The notes beneath the pieces were generated by a model. It ran no database searches. It worked only from the letters and a program-made list of their open reading frames with translations, and had not been told where the DNA came from. Shown here piece after piece: positions 49,023 through 57,656 of a DNA stretch of 64,000 bases. The DNA is from Curtobacterium pusillum. GTDB taxonomy: Bacteria; Actinomycetota; Actinomycetes; Actinomycetales; Microbacteriaceae. Within the stretch, counting starts at the first letter, position 1, and each line of letters starts with the position of its first letter. Location: positions 372,001-436,000 of the forward strand of contig CP018783.1 of assembly GCA_002025645.1 (NCBI GenBank), in the 5' to 3' direction. The position numbers and the translations under genes are program-made.

Positions 49023-50555
49023 ATGCACGTCCTCGTCACCGGCGCCACCGGCTACATCGGTGGCCGCCTCGTCCCCCGCCTCCTCGACGCCGGCCACACC
49101 GTCCGGGTGTTCGTCCGCAACCCCCGCAAGCTGCAGGACGTGCCCTGGCACGACGACGTCGAGGTCGCCGAGGGCGACCTGCAGGACGCCGAAGCCGTCA
49201 GGGCCGCGGTCGACGGTGTCGAAGCCGTCTACTACCTGGCGCACGCCATGGGTGCCGACGGCGACTTCGAACGGGCCGAACGCCAGGCCGCCGAGACCAT
49301 GGCGCACGAGGCGAAGGTGGCCGGTGTCCGACGGTTCGTGTACCTCGGCGGGTTGCACCCGGACGGCGAGCTCTCGAAGCACCTCCGCAGCCGCAAGGAG
49401 GTCGGGGACGTCCTGCTGCACTCCGGTGTACCGACCATCGCGTACCAGGCGGGCGTCGTCATCGGCTCCGGCAGCACGTCGTTCGAGATGATCCGGCACG
49501 TGACCGACGTCCTGCCGTGGATGCCCGCGCCGCGCTGGGTCCGCAACCACATCCAGCCGATCGCGGTCCGCGACGTCCTGTACTACCTGGTCGAAGCGCT
49601 CACGATCCCGGCCGACGTGAACCGGACCTTCGACATCGGCGGACCGGACGTCCTCCGGTACGGCCAGATGCTGAACGGGTACGCGGTCGAGGCGAAGCTG
49701 CCCCAGCGCCCGATCTCGGTGCTGCCCGTCCTGACACCGGGCCTGGCCGCGCACTGGTTCAACCTGGTCACGCCGATCCCGCGCAAGCTCGCGAAGCCGA
49801 TCATCGAGTCGCTGCAGTTCGAGTGCGTCCAGCGCGAGCACGACATCGACGACGTGGTCCCGCGCCCCGAGGGCGGACTGACGTCGTACCGCCGCGCCGT
49901 CCGGCTGGCCCTGACGAAGATGCGGAAGGGCGAGGTCCAGACCAGTTGGCGCAACGCCACGCTCGCCGCGACCTCGGCCGACCCGCTGCCGAGTGACCCC
50001 GACTGGGCCGGGCACACCGTCTACGTCGACGACCGCCGACGGCACTCCGCCGCCAGCGCCGAGGACGTCTGGCGTGTGGTCGAGTCCATCGGTGGCGAGA
50101 ACGGCTGGTACTCGTTCCCGCTCGCGTGGGTGGCCCGCGGCTGGATGGACAAGCTCGCCGGGGGAGTCGGACTGAACCGAGGCCGCCGGGACCCGCAGCG
50201 CCTGGAGCAGGGCGACGCGCTCGACTGGTGGCGCGTCGAGCGGCTCGAGCGTGGCCGCTACCTGCGGCTCCGCGCGGAGTTCAAGTCGCCCGGCCGGGCC
50301 TGGCTCGAGATGACCGTGACCCCGGCCGACGACGGCGGCAGCGACTACCACCAGCGAGCGATCTACTTCCCGCAGGGACTCGCCGGACGCCTGTACTGGT
50401 ACTCGATCCTGCCCTTCCACGGCGTGATCTTCCCCGGCATGGTCGAGCGCATCTCGGCCGCCGCGGAACGCGAGTCCGAGCACACCGAGTCGACGGGGCG
50501 GAACTGGACCCAGCAGAATGGGAAGCCGGAACCGGCACACGAGGAGGCAGCATGA
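49023..50555 (+). CDS. NAD(P)-binding SDR fused to DUF2867-like domain
   Basis: A 510-aa two-domain protein. The first 300 residues are an atypical short-chain dehydrogenase: VLVTGATGYIGGRLV, a VYYLAHAMG segment and RRFVYLGGL in place of the classical YxxxK site, so NmrA-like sensing or binding is as likely as catalysis. Residues of about 340-500 are the DUF2867/SRPBCC-like domain (WYSFPLAWVARGWMDKLAGG and GRAWLEMTV). ATG at 49023; TACCGT ends 6 bp upstream (leaderless). It starts a three-gene operon with an SGNH esterase and a membrane protein. Confidence 0.88.
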   Translation: MHVLVTGATGYIGGRLVPRLLDAGHTVRVFVRNPRKLQDVPWHDDVEVAEGDLQDAEAVRAAVDGVEAVYYLAHAMGADGDFERAERQAAETMAHEAKVAGVRRFVYLGGLHPDGELSKHLRSRKEVGDVLLHSGVPTIAYQAGVVIGSGSTSFEMIRHVTDVLPWMPAPRWVRNHIQPIAVRDVLYYLVEALTIPADVNRTFDIGGPDVLRYGQMLNGYAVEAKLPQRPISVLPVLTPGLAAHWFNLVTPIPRKLAKPIIESLQFECVQREHDIDDVVPRPEGGLTSYRRAVRLALTKMRKGEVQTSWRNATLAATSADPLPSDPDWAGHTVYVDDRRRHSAASAEDVWRVVESIGGENGWYSFPLAWVARGWMDKLAGGVGLNRGRRDPQRLEQGDALDWWRVERLERGRYLRLRAEFKSPGRAWLEMTVTPADDGGSDYHQRAIYFPQGLAGRLYWYSILPFHGVIFPGMVERISAAAERESEHTESTGRNWTQQNGKPEPAHEEAA

Positions 50556-51136
50556 GCGCGGAACACACCGGCGTCCTGTTCCTGGGCGACAGCATCACCG
50601 AGCAGGGGTCCTGGGACGCCTGGCTCCCCGACGAGCGGACGATCAACCAGGGCATCGGTGGCGACACCACCGACGGCGTCCTCGCGCGACTCGACGCCGT
50701 GATCGCCGAGCAGCCCGAGGTGATCGTCCTGCTCATCGGCACCAACGACTTCGGCAACCACCGCGCGAGCGTCGAACACGTGGTGCGCGGCGTGGAGTCC
50801 GTCCTCGTGACGCTCCGCCGCGAACTCCCGGGCGTCCGGCTCCTGCTCGTGTCGATCCTGCCGCGGCAGGCCGACTACACGGCGAAGATCGAGGAGGCGA
50901 ACCGGCACCTCCGCCAGTTCGTCGCCACGTGCCACGCCCAGTACCTCGACGCGTGGCCGGCCCTCGCCGACGGCGACCACCTCGACGAGCGGTTCACGGA
51001 GGACGGCCTGCACCTCACCGAGGACGGCTACCGCGCCTACGCCGCCGAACTCGTGCCAGCGCTCGAGCGGGTGCGCGGTCTCCCGCCGATGTCGCGGTCG
51101 ATCCAGGCCATCGACCTCGACGGGGCCACCGCCTGA
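50552..51136 (+). CDS. cytosolic SGNH/GDSL hydrolase
   Basis: A 194-aa GDSL-type esterase without signal peptide. Block I VLFLGDSITEQG (nucleophile Ser), block II NQGIGGDTTDGV, block III LLIGTNDFGNH, block V EDGLHLTEDGY with DxxH intact. It resembles acylhydrolases of the TesA/PAF-AH group. The ATG at 50552 overlaps the SDR stop; GAGGAGG lies 5 bp before it. Confidence 0.93.
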   Translation: MSAEHTGVLFLGDSITEQGSWDAWLPDERTINQGIGGDTTDGVLARLDAVIAEQPEVIVLLIGTNDFGNHRASVEHVVRGVESVLVTLRRELPGVRLLLVSILPRQADYTAKIEEANRHLRQFVATCHAQYLDAWPALADGDHLDERFTEDGLHLTEDGYRAYAAELVPALERVRGLPPMSRSIQAIDLDGATA

Positions 51137-51576
51137 TGGCAGCACGGAAGGGGCGGCCCGCCGCGGGTTCGTCACTGCAGGGCGTGCCCGCCTCGACCGC
51201 GACGAGCACGCCGAAGGTCGCCGGGAAGAAGGAGACGCCGCCGTTCACCCGGCCCGCGCTCGCCCCGTCGCTCATCGCTGCGATGCTGCTGCTCGCGTGC
51301 GTCGCCGTCATCGACGCGTCCGCGTTCGTCTTCGCACGCTGGGGTGTCGCGGTGCTCGCCCTCATCGTCCTGGTGTTCGCCGTCCGCGGCCGGACCTGGT
51401 GGGCCGCAGCCCTCATGGCGGCCGTCGCCGTCTGCTGGAACCCGATCGCCGTCGTGCCGATCCCCGGCGAGGTCTGGGCGGCGCTGCAGATCGTCGCCGC
51501 AGCACTGTTCGTCGTCGTCGGCATCGTCGTGAAGGTGCCGCGCGAGGCGGAGTCGACCCGCGCCTCCAGGCTGTAG
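51136..51576 (+). CDS. membrane protein, DUF6804-like
   Basis: A 146-aa protein with a 40-residue basic/Thr-rich N-terminus and four membrane helices in short succession (from LAPSLIAAMLLLACVAVI to LFVVVGIVV). It fits the DUF6804-type membrane proteins (recalled). ATG overlaps the esterase stop (TGATG). The last residues (RASRL) and the stop lie in a dispersed repeat copy at 51558-51573. Function unknown. Confidence 0.75.
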   Translation: MAARKGRPAAGSSLQGVPASTATSTPKVAGKKETPPFTRPALAPSLIAAMLLLACVAVIDASAFVFARWGVAVLALIVLVFAVRGRTWWAAALMAAVAVCWNPIAVVPIPGEVWAALQIVAAALFVVVGIVVKVPREAESTRASRL

Positions 51577-51616
51577 CGAAGGCGACCGACGAGCGGACCG
51601 AGCGTCCGCGCGGACG

Positions 51617-51622
51617 GTAGGA
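51617..51622 (+). promoter_or_regulatory. -10 box of the Stealth gene
   Basis: TAGGAT about 47 bp before the ATG at 51670, giving a leader of some 40 nt with GAAGGG as ribosome binding site. No clear -35. Confidence 0.4.
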
Positions 51623-51669
51623 TCGACGAGTCGGGCGCACGGCCCGACCGATCGACCCGAAGGGCATGG

Positions 51670-53235
51670 ATGAGCAACGAGACCGAGCCGGTGACCGAGA
51701 GTCCTCTGCTGAACCCTCGACCGTCCTCCGGCGGTCTCGACCGACCCGACGTCGTGGTGCGGAAGGGTCGACTGACGCTCGTCAACGGACACCTGACGCC
51801 GCAGCAGTCGATGATCGAGGACCTCCTGTTCCTCGACGACGCCCTCACCGCCGGTGACGTCGACCACCTGCTCATCCGGGGCAACGACCAGCGCCCGGTC
51901 ATCGCCCTGGACGAACGCGACCGTCAGCGCGCGGAGAGCGCCGTGATGGCCGCCGCCGCGAACGAGCCGCTGTACGCGAAGCCCCCGGGCAAGCCGGCCG
52001 TCCTCGTCATCGACGACGGCCTCGCCTCGGTGGACGAACCCGTCCTGCGGGTCTTCCGTCCGCGCGTCGAACCCCTCGGACGCCTGCGCTACGGTGCCGA
52101 GACGAGCGTGCAGCTCGAGTTCTGGCGGGTGACCGACACCGAGGTCCTCGCGCCCGTCGAGAACGCCCTGATGCGCCGGAGCCTGCCGGTCGACGAGTTC
52201 GTCCTGGTCGACATCGAGCGCTACGGCCGGACCTGGCGCACCGTCGAGCACATGTTCGACGACCACGTCTCCGACATCCGCTTCCCGATCGACATCGTCT
52301 TCTCCTGGGTCGACGGCAACGCCATCGAGTACCAGCGTGCGCGACAGGCCGCGCAGTCCGGTGCCGTGCTGGGGGAGGGCGATGACGCCCCAGCCCGCTT
52401 CCGGCAGATCGACGAGCTGAAGTACGCGCTGCGCTCGGTGCACACCTTCGCCCCGTGGATCCGACAGATCTACATCGCAACAGACTCACCCGCGCCGTCC
52501 TGGCTCGCCGACCACCCCAAGGTGCGGATCGTCCGGTCGGAGGAGTTCTTCGCCGACCCGTCCGTGCTCCCGACGCACAACTCGCAGGCCGTCGAGTCGC
52601 AGCTGCACCACATCCCGGGCATCAGCGAGCACTTCATCTACTCGAACGACGACATGTTCTTCGGTCGCACGGTCGACCCGTCGGTGTTCTTCAGCCCGGG
52701 CTCGGTGACGAAGTTCATCCTCGCGACCACCCGCATCGGCCTGGGTTCGAACAACCCGGCCCGCAGTGGGTTCGAGAACTCCGCCCGGGTCAACCGCCGA
52801 CTCCTGCAGCAGCGGTTCGGTGCGGTGACCACCCGTCACCTCGAGCACGCACCGACGCCCTTGCGCGCCTCGATCATGACCGAGATGGAGCACGAGTTCG
52901 CGGACGAGTTCCGCGCGACCGCCGCGTCCCGCTTCCGTGCTGCCGAGAACATCTCGGTGACGAACTCGCTCTACCACTACTACTCGTTGCTCACCGGCCG
53001 GGCGATCGTGCAGGAGAACGCTCCGGTGCGGTACATCGACACGACGATGCAGTCCGGACTCCGAGCGCTCGAGGAACTCCTCAAGAAGCGCAACGTCGAT
53101 TTCTTCTGCCTCAACGACGGCAGCTTCCCGGAGGTCAGCGACGAGGAGCGCACCCGGCGCGTGACGGACTTCCTCGAGAAGTACTTCCCGTTCCCGGCTC
53201 CGTGGGAGCGGGACGCGCGCGACGCGACCGTCTGA
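51670..53235 (+). CDS. Stealth-family exopolysaccharide phosphotransferase
   Basis: A 521-aa hexose-1-phosphate transferase of the Stealth group, which builds phosphodiester-linked capsule or wall polymers. All four conserved regions are visible: CR1 IDIVFSWVDGN (about 207), CR2 FRQIDELKYALRSVHTFAPW with IYIATDS, CR3 TNSLYHYYSLLTGRA and CR4 CLNDGSFPEVSDEERTR with FLEKYFPFP. The HFIYSNDDMFFG block holds the acidic metal site. The gene stands alone with its own promoter and terminator, not in a capsule cluster. Roughly 200 N-terminal residues precede CR1 and may bind the acceptor. Confidence 0.94.
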   Translation: MSNETEPVTESPLLNPRPSSGGLDRPDVVVRKGRLTLVNGHLTPQQSMIEDLLFLDDALTAGDVDHLLIRGNDQRPVIALDERDRQRAESAVMAAAANEPLYAKPPGKPAVLVIDDGLASVDEPVLRVFRPRVEPLGRLRYGAETSVQLEFWRVTDTEVLAPVENALMRRSLPVDEFVLVDIERYGRTWRTVEHMFDDHVSDIRFPIDIVFSWVDGNAIEYQRARQAAQSGAVLGEGDDAPARFRQIDELKYALRSVHTFAPWIRQIYIATDSPAPSWLADHPKVRIVRSEEFFADPSVLPTHNSQAVESQLHHIPGISEHFIYSNDDMFFGRTVDPSVFFSPGSVTKFILATTRIGLGSNNPARSGFENSARVNRRLLQQRFGAVTTRHLEHAPTPLRASIMTEMEHEFADEFRATAASRFRAAENISVTNSLYHYYSLLTGRAIVQENAPVRYIDTTMQSGLRALEELLKKRNVDFFCLNDGSFPEVSDEERTRRVTDFLEKYFPFPAPWERDARDATV

Positions 53236-53239
53236 CGGC

Positions 53240-53276
53240 CCGGGAGGCGCGGGGCGGGCCCCGCCACGCGCCTCCA
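53240..53276 (+). terminator. terminator of the Stealth gene, GGAGGCGCGG family
   Basis: GGGAGGCGCG (53242-53251) and CGCGCCTCC pair around an inner GGCGGGCCCCGCC palindrome; one 2-nt mismatch. The arms are the core of the dispersed repeat family. Confidence 0.75.
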
Positions 53277-53341
53277 GTCCGGTGTCTGGGCGCGTGTGTG
53301 CGTCCGCGGGTGCTTGCGGGCGTGCTCGGCGGTTGTTACGC

Positions 53342-53725
53342 GCGCAACGAGCGACAAGACGCCTGTCGAACGAACGCGGTGACGTATCTTGCACGCGCAG
53401 CGACGCGGCTCGGGTGTGTGCGCCATGCGGGTCGTCGCAGGCGCAAGGAGCGACAGGACACCTGCCGAACGACGCCGGCGTTGTCCGCACCATTCACGCG
53501 CAACAGTTGCGTCCGCAACGAGCGACAAGACGTCTGTCGAACGACGAGCGCGTTGTCGCACCGTGCACACGCAACTGTTGCGTCCGCAACGGAGGACAGG
53601 ACGCCTGTCGAACGACGTCGGCGTTGTCGCATCGTGCACGCGCAACAGTTGCGTGCGCAACGAGCGACACGACGCCTGTCGAACGACGTCGGCGTTGTCG
53701 CAGCATGCGCGTGCAACGAACCGTC
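53342..53725. repeat. tandem array of five about 71-bp repeat units
   Basis: Units begin at 53342, 53441, 53513, 53584 and 53655; steps are 99 (unit 1 has an extra 28 bp), 72, 71 and 71 bp. Each starts CGCAACGAGCGACA, continues GACGCCTGTCGAACGACG and GGCGTTGTCGC, and between units is the perfect palindrome CGCAAC-A/T-GTTGCG (53499-53511, 53570-53582, 53641-53653). Within a unit GCGACAA can pair with TTGTCGC and CGCC with GGCG, forming a 38-nt hairpin. Period 71-72 breaks reading frames, so it is not a coding repeat. It lies between convergent genes. Confidence 0.9.
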
Positions 53726-53747
53726 GGACGCCCGACCGCGCCCGGCC

Positions 53748-54707
53748 TCAGCGGTGGACGGGGGAGACGGGCACCGAGTCGAGCGTGAACACCGGGATGC
53801 TCGACGTGACGGGCGCCGGCTCGACCGCGGGAGCGATGGTGACACCGGCGGCAGCGAGCCGGGCCTCGGTCTCGACGGCGGAGACCGGCTGGCCGACGGT
53901 CGTGTAGTGCCCGATCGGCACCACGGAGTGCACCACGTTGTGACCGTAGACGTGCACCAGGTTGAACGCCTGGGCGCCGTCGCGGCCGCGGGTGCCGCCC
54001 TGGAACTCGGTGAGGTCCTGCGTGTAGCACGTGGCACTCGCGACCGACACCGGGATGCCCGCGAACACGGCGCTCGTCGAGTAGTGCAGGTGCCCGGCGA
54101 TGATCGCGATGACGTCACTGCCCTCGACGACCTCGGCCAGGGCGTCCTGGTCGCGGAGCTCCACGAGCACGGCGAGGTCCTGCACGCTCGGCACCGGCGG
54201 GTGGTGCATCGCCAGGATCGTTCCGTGCGGCGCTGCCTCGGACAGGACCTCGGCGAGCCAGTCGAGCTGCTCGGGGGAGACCTCGCCGTGGTGCGCCCCG
54301 GGGACACTCGTGTCCAGGGTGATCACCCGGAGCCCGTTGACGTCGTAGACGAAGTCGACGGGACGATCGGTGGGCTGGAGGCCGAAGAGCTCCTGGCGGA
54401 ACGCACCGCGCTCGTCGTGGTTGCCCATCGCCCAGATCACCTGCGCGCCGATGCGGTCGGCCGCCGGCTGCACGATGTCGCGAATGCGTGCGTAGGCACC
54501 CGGTTCGCCCTTGTCGGCCACGTCGCCGGTGACGACGATCGCCTCGGGCCTGGTGCCCGATGCCTCGATGTCGGCGACGATCTCACCGAGCCGTGCTGCC
54601 GAGTCGACGTCCCCGTAGAGGTCGCCGTCACCCGCCACGAGGTGGGTGTCGCTGAGGTGGAGGAGGAAGTGGTTCGGCCTGGGGTGTTCGGCCGTCCGGC
54701 TGTCCAT
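53748..54707 (-). CDS. metallophosphoesterase, CpdA-like 3',5'-cyclic-nucleotide phosphodiesterase type
   Basis: A 319-aa calcineurin-like enzyme with the full dinuclear metal set: [35 protein letters not shown] and [11 protein letters not shown]. The order and spacing fit class III cyclic-nucleotide phosphodiesterases (CpdA/Rv0805 type), although many members cleave other phosphoesters. No signal peptide. ATG at 54707-54705 has only a weak ribosome binding site (GAGA). The stop is 23 bp from the repeat array. Confidence 0.9.
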   Translation of the reverse strand: MDSRTAEHPRPNHFLLHLSDTHLVAGDGDLYGDVDSAARLGEIVADIEASGTRPEAIVVTGDVADKGEPGAYARIRDIVQPAADRIGAQVIWAMGNHDERGAFRQELFGLQPTDRPVDFVYDVNGLRVITLDTSVPGAHHGEVSPEQLDWLAEVLSEAAPHGTILAMHHPPVPSVQDLAVLVELRDQDALAEVVEGSDVIAIIAGHLHYSTSAVFAGIPVSVASATCYTQDLTEFQGGTRGRDGAQAFNLVHVYGHNVVHSVVPIGHYTTVGQPVSAVETEARLAAAGVTIAPAVEPAPVTSSIPVFTLDSVPVSPVHR

Positions 54708-54829
54708 CGGGGTCTCATTCCGTTGGCGGGTGCGTGGTGCAACACAGTGCCACACCGTCCTGGACGAGTCCAGCACGTGTCGGTGAATCACCCGTGAACG
54801 TGGGACGGCGTGTTGGTGGGCAGAAGAAA

Positions 54830-54854
54830 ACCCCCGTCACATCGTGACGGGGGT
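54830..54854 (-). terminator. terminator of the ctaE-qcrCAB operon
   Basis: ACCCCCGTCAC (54830-54840), ATC loop, GTGACGGGGGT (54844-54854): an 11-bp stem followed on the minus strand by TTTCTTCT. One of the few terminators here with a clear T-rich tail. Confidence 0.92.
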
Positions 54855-54867
54855 CTTCTTTCGCTAC

Positions 54868-56556
54868 CTAGTGATTTCCAGCGCCGACAGCGGGAGCGTT
54901 GTGCTCGCCACCGTCCAGCTCCGGACCGTGGTGCGCGGCGTGCGCTGCCTCGAGCTCGGCCTTCGTGACCGGCGTGATGCGGTCCTCGAAGAAGAAGCGC
55001 GAGACGCCCGCACGGAGCTTCTGCACCCCGGAGATCTTGCCCTTGGCGTTCGGGCGGATCATCAGCGGCTTGTACTCGTTGAACTGCAGGAGCTTCCAGC
55101 GCTCGTACTCGTCGAGCTGCTCGTGCACCTCGATGTACTCGCCGTGGGGCAGTCGCACGATGCGACCGGACTCGTACCCGTGCAGGACGATCTCGCGGTC
55201 CTTCTTCTGCAGGGCGATGCACACGCGCTTCGTGATCCAGAAGGCGATGAACGGACCGAGGACCGTCGTCGCCTGGATCACGTGGATCACGTGCTCGATC
55301 GACACCAGGAAGTGGGTCGCGATGATGTCCGACGACGCGGCGGCCCAGAGGCTCGCGTAGAGCGTGATGCCGGCGGCGCCGAACGCCGTGCGGGTCGGGG
55401 CGTTGCGCGGGCGGTCGAGGATGTGGTGTTCGCGCTTGTCACCGGTGACCCAGCCCTCGATGAAGGGGTAGAGCAGGATCGCCAGGATGAGCAGCACCAG
55501 CACCGCGATCGGCGCGAGGATGTTGAACGACACCGTGTAGCCGAACCACACGACCTCCCAGTGCGGGGGCACCAGTCGGAGCGCGCCGTCCGCGAAGCCG
55601 ATGTACCAGTCGGGCTGGGTGCCGGCGGACACGGGGGACGGGTCGTACGGGCCGTAGTTCCAGATCGGGTTGATCGTGAACAGCGACGCGATGAGGGCCA
55701 GGATGCCCGCGACGATGAAGAAGAACCCACCGGCCTTCGCGGCGAACGCGGGGAGGATCGGGACGCCGACGACGTTCTCGTTCGTCTTGCCGGGGCCAGC
55801 GAACTGCGTGTGCTTGTTGATGACGACCAGCACGAGGTGGACGCCGAGCACCGCGACGAGGATCGCCGGCAGCAGCAGGATGTGCAGCGTGTAGAGGCGG
55901 CCGACGATGTCGGTACCCGGGAACTCGCCGCCGAACAGCAGGTAGGCGATCCAGACGCCGATCACCGGCACGCCCTCGATCATGCCGACGATGATCCGCA
56001 GACCGTTTCCGGAGAGCAGGTCGTCGGGGAGCGAGTAGCCCGTGAAGCCCTCGGCCATGGCCAGGACCCAGAGGAGGAAGCCGAACACCCAGTTGAGCTC
56101 ACGCGGCTTGCGGAACGCGCCGGTGAAGAACACGCGGGCCATGTGCAGCATGATCGAGGCCACGAACAGCAGGGCTGCCCAGTGGTGGATCTGCCGGACG
56201 AAGAGCCCGCCGCGGATGTCGAACGAGATGTTCAGCGTGGACTGCAACGCCGTGGACATCTCGACGCCCTTGAGCGGGACGTACGAGCCGTTGTAGACGA
56301 CCTCGGCCATCGACGCCTGGAAGAAGAACGTCAGGAACGTCCCGGACAGCAGGACGACGACGAAGCTGTACAGCGCGACCTCGCCGAGCATGAAGCTCCA
56401 GTGGTCGGGGAAGATCTTGCGCCCGACCTCCTTCACGAGGCCCGAGATGCTGGTTCGCTCGTCGATGTAGTTCGCGACCCCGCCGATGATGCGGGATCCG
56501 CGCTCCGGCGCCGGCTTGGTGGCCGACGCAGGTGCGTTCGTGGTGGTGGTGCTCAT
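54868..56556 (-). CDS. qcrB: cytochrome bcc complex, cytochrome b subunit
   Basis: A 562-aa menaquinol-oxidising cytochrome b. Eight to nine membrane helices; heme histidines in QIHHWAALLFVASIMLHMAR and LYTLHILLLPAILVAVLGVH; quinone-site motif PDWYIGF in the place of PEWY. The C-terminal tail of about 130 residues is long and charged, as in actinobacteria. ATG overlaps the qcrA stop (TGATG). It forms the bcc-aa3 supercomplex with QcrA, QcrC and the oxidase. Confidence 0.97.
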   Translation of the reverse strand: MSTTTTNAPASATKPAPERGSRIIGGVANYIDERTSISGLVKEVGRKIFPDHWSFMLGEVALYSFVVVLLSGTFLTFFFQASMAEVVYNGSYVPLKGVEMSTALQSTLNISFDIRGGLFVRQIHHWAALLFVASIMLHMARVFFTGAFRKPRELNWVFGFLLWVLAMAEGFTGYSLPDDLLSGNGLRIIVGMIEGVPVIGVWIAYLLFGGEFPGTDIVGRLYTLHILLLPAILVAVLGVHLVLVVINKHTQFAGPGKTNENVVGVPILPAFAAKAGGFFFIVAGILALIASLFTINPIWNYGPYDPSPVSAGTQPDWYIGFADGALRLVPPHWEVVWFGYTVSFNILAPIAVLVLLILAILLYPFIEGWVTGDKREHHILDRPRNAPTRTAFGAAGITLYASLWAAASSDIIATHFLVSIEHVIHVIQATTVLGPFIAFWITKRVCIALQKKDREIVLHGYESGRIVRLPHGEYIEVHEQLDEYERWKLLQFNEYKPLMIRPNAKGKISGVQKLRAGVSRFFFEDRITPVTKAELEAAHAAHHGPELDGGEHNAPAVGAGNH

Positions 56557-57623
56557 CAGCGTTCACGCTCCCAGAAGGACGGTCCGACAGGCTCGTGGAA
56601 GTCGCTCTGCGCAACCAGGTAGCCGTCGTCGTCGATCGCGATCGGAAGTTGGGGGAGGGGGCGCGCGGCCGGTCCGAAGATGACGTCGCAGTTGTTCGAG
56701 ACATCGAAGGTCGACTGGTGGCACGGGCACAGCAGGTGGTGCGTCTGCTGCTCGTAGAGCGCGACCGGGCACCCGACGTGGGTGCAGATCTTGGAGTACG
56801 CGACGATGCCGTCGTAGCCCCAGTTCTCGCGACCCTTGGCGGGGTTGAGGTCCTTCGGGTCGAGGCGCATGAGGAGGACGGCGGCCTTGGCCTTCTCCTC
56901 GAGCATGTGCTCCGAGTCGAGCATCCCGTCGGGGATGACGTGGAAGACCGAACCGATCGTGACGTCGGACGCCTTGATCGGGAGGCCGGTCGGGTCCTTC
57001 GTCAGGCGCATGCCCGACTTCCAGAACGTGTGACGGAGCAGCTCGTTCGGGTCGGCGGCGGGCGCGAGGTCACGCACGAGGACGATGCCGGGGAGCGGGA
57101 ACGCGGCCAGTGCACCGATCATCGAGTTGCGGATCAGCTTGCGACGACTGAAACCCGACTCCTTGTCGGCGAGCTGGAAGGCCTCGACGGCCTTCTCGCG
57201 GGTCGCGTCCGTGCCACGGGTGGGGTGGCGGAGCTCCGAGATCTCACGGTCGACGACGAGCGACTTCGACCAGTAGACCGCGCCGAGACCGAGCGCCAGG
57301 AGCGCGAGGGCGATCGCGAGACCGAGGAAGAGGTTCGCGGTGCGGACCGTGCCGAAGTCGTCGGCGCTGATCGGGAAGGCGACGTACGCCGCGATCGCGA
57401 GGACGCTGCCGACGATCGACAGGTAGAAGAACGTGGCGACCTGACGCTCGGCCAGGCGCTGCTTCTTCGGGTCGACGTCCGTGCGGCGCGCGCGGTGCGG
57501 CGGCTCGCCCGGGTTCTCGAACGGCTCCGCGGGCAGGACCGCGGTGCCGGCCGACGTCGTGGTCGTGCCGTGCTTCTCGACAGCCGAGGACGAGTTCAGT
57601 GCCTCGTCGTCGTGCTCTGCCAT
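56556..57623 (-). CDS. qcrA: cytochrome bcc complex, Rieske iron-sulfur subunit
   Basis: A 355-aa actinobacterial Rieske protein with three N-terminal membrane helices (about 63-84, 96-117 and 165-184). The third is preceded by a twin-arginine-type motif, FSRRKLIRNS. The 2Fe-2S ligands are in CTHVGC (280-285) and CPCHQS (299-304). The ATG at 57623 is chosen for the AAGGGAA upstream; a GTG 27 bp earlier is possible. It moves electrons from quinol to the diheme QcrC. Confidence 0.97.
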   Translation of the reverse strand: MAEHDDEALNSSSAVEKHGTTTTSAGTAVLPAEPFENPGEPPHRARRTDVDPKKQRLAERQVATFFYLSIVGSVLAIAAYVAFPISADDFGTVRTANLFLGLAIALALLALGLGAVYWSKSLVVDREISELRHPTRGTDATREKAVEAFQLADKESGFSRRKLIRNSMIGALAAFPLPGIVLVRDLAPAADPNELLRHTFWKSGMRLTKDPTGLPIKASDVTIGSVFHVIPDGMLDSEHMLEEKAKAAVLLMRLDPKDLNPAKGRENWGYDGIVAYSKICTHVGCPVALYEQQTHHLLCPCHQSTFDVSNNCDVIFGPAARPLPQLPIAIDDDGYLVAQSDFHEPVGPSFWERER

Positions 57624-57656
57624 GGTGTTCCCTTCAGTGTCGTTCGACACGGACGA

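Noticed and set aside
53342..53725. CRISPR array
   Set aside because: The units are 71-72 bp and conserved along nearly their whole length, so there are no unique spacers of constant size, and no cas genes are near.
53336..54307. Long open frames through the 71-bp array
   Set aside because: Period 71-72 shifts frame each unit; the openness comes from GC-rich sequence with few stops. No start site or family match.
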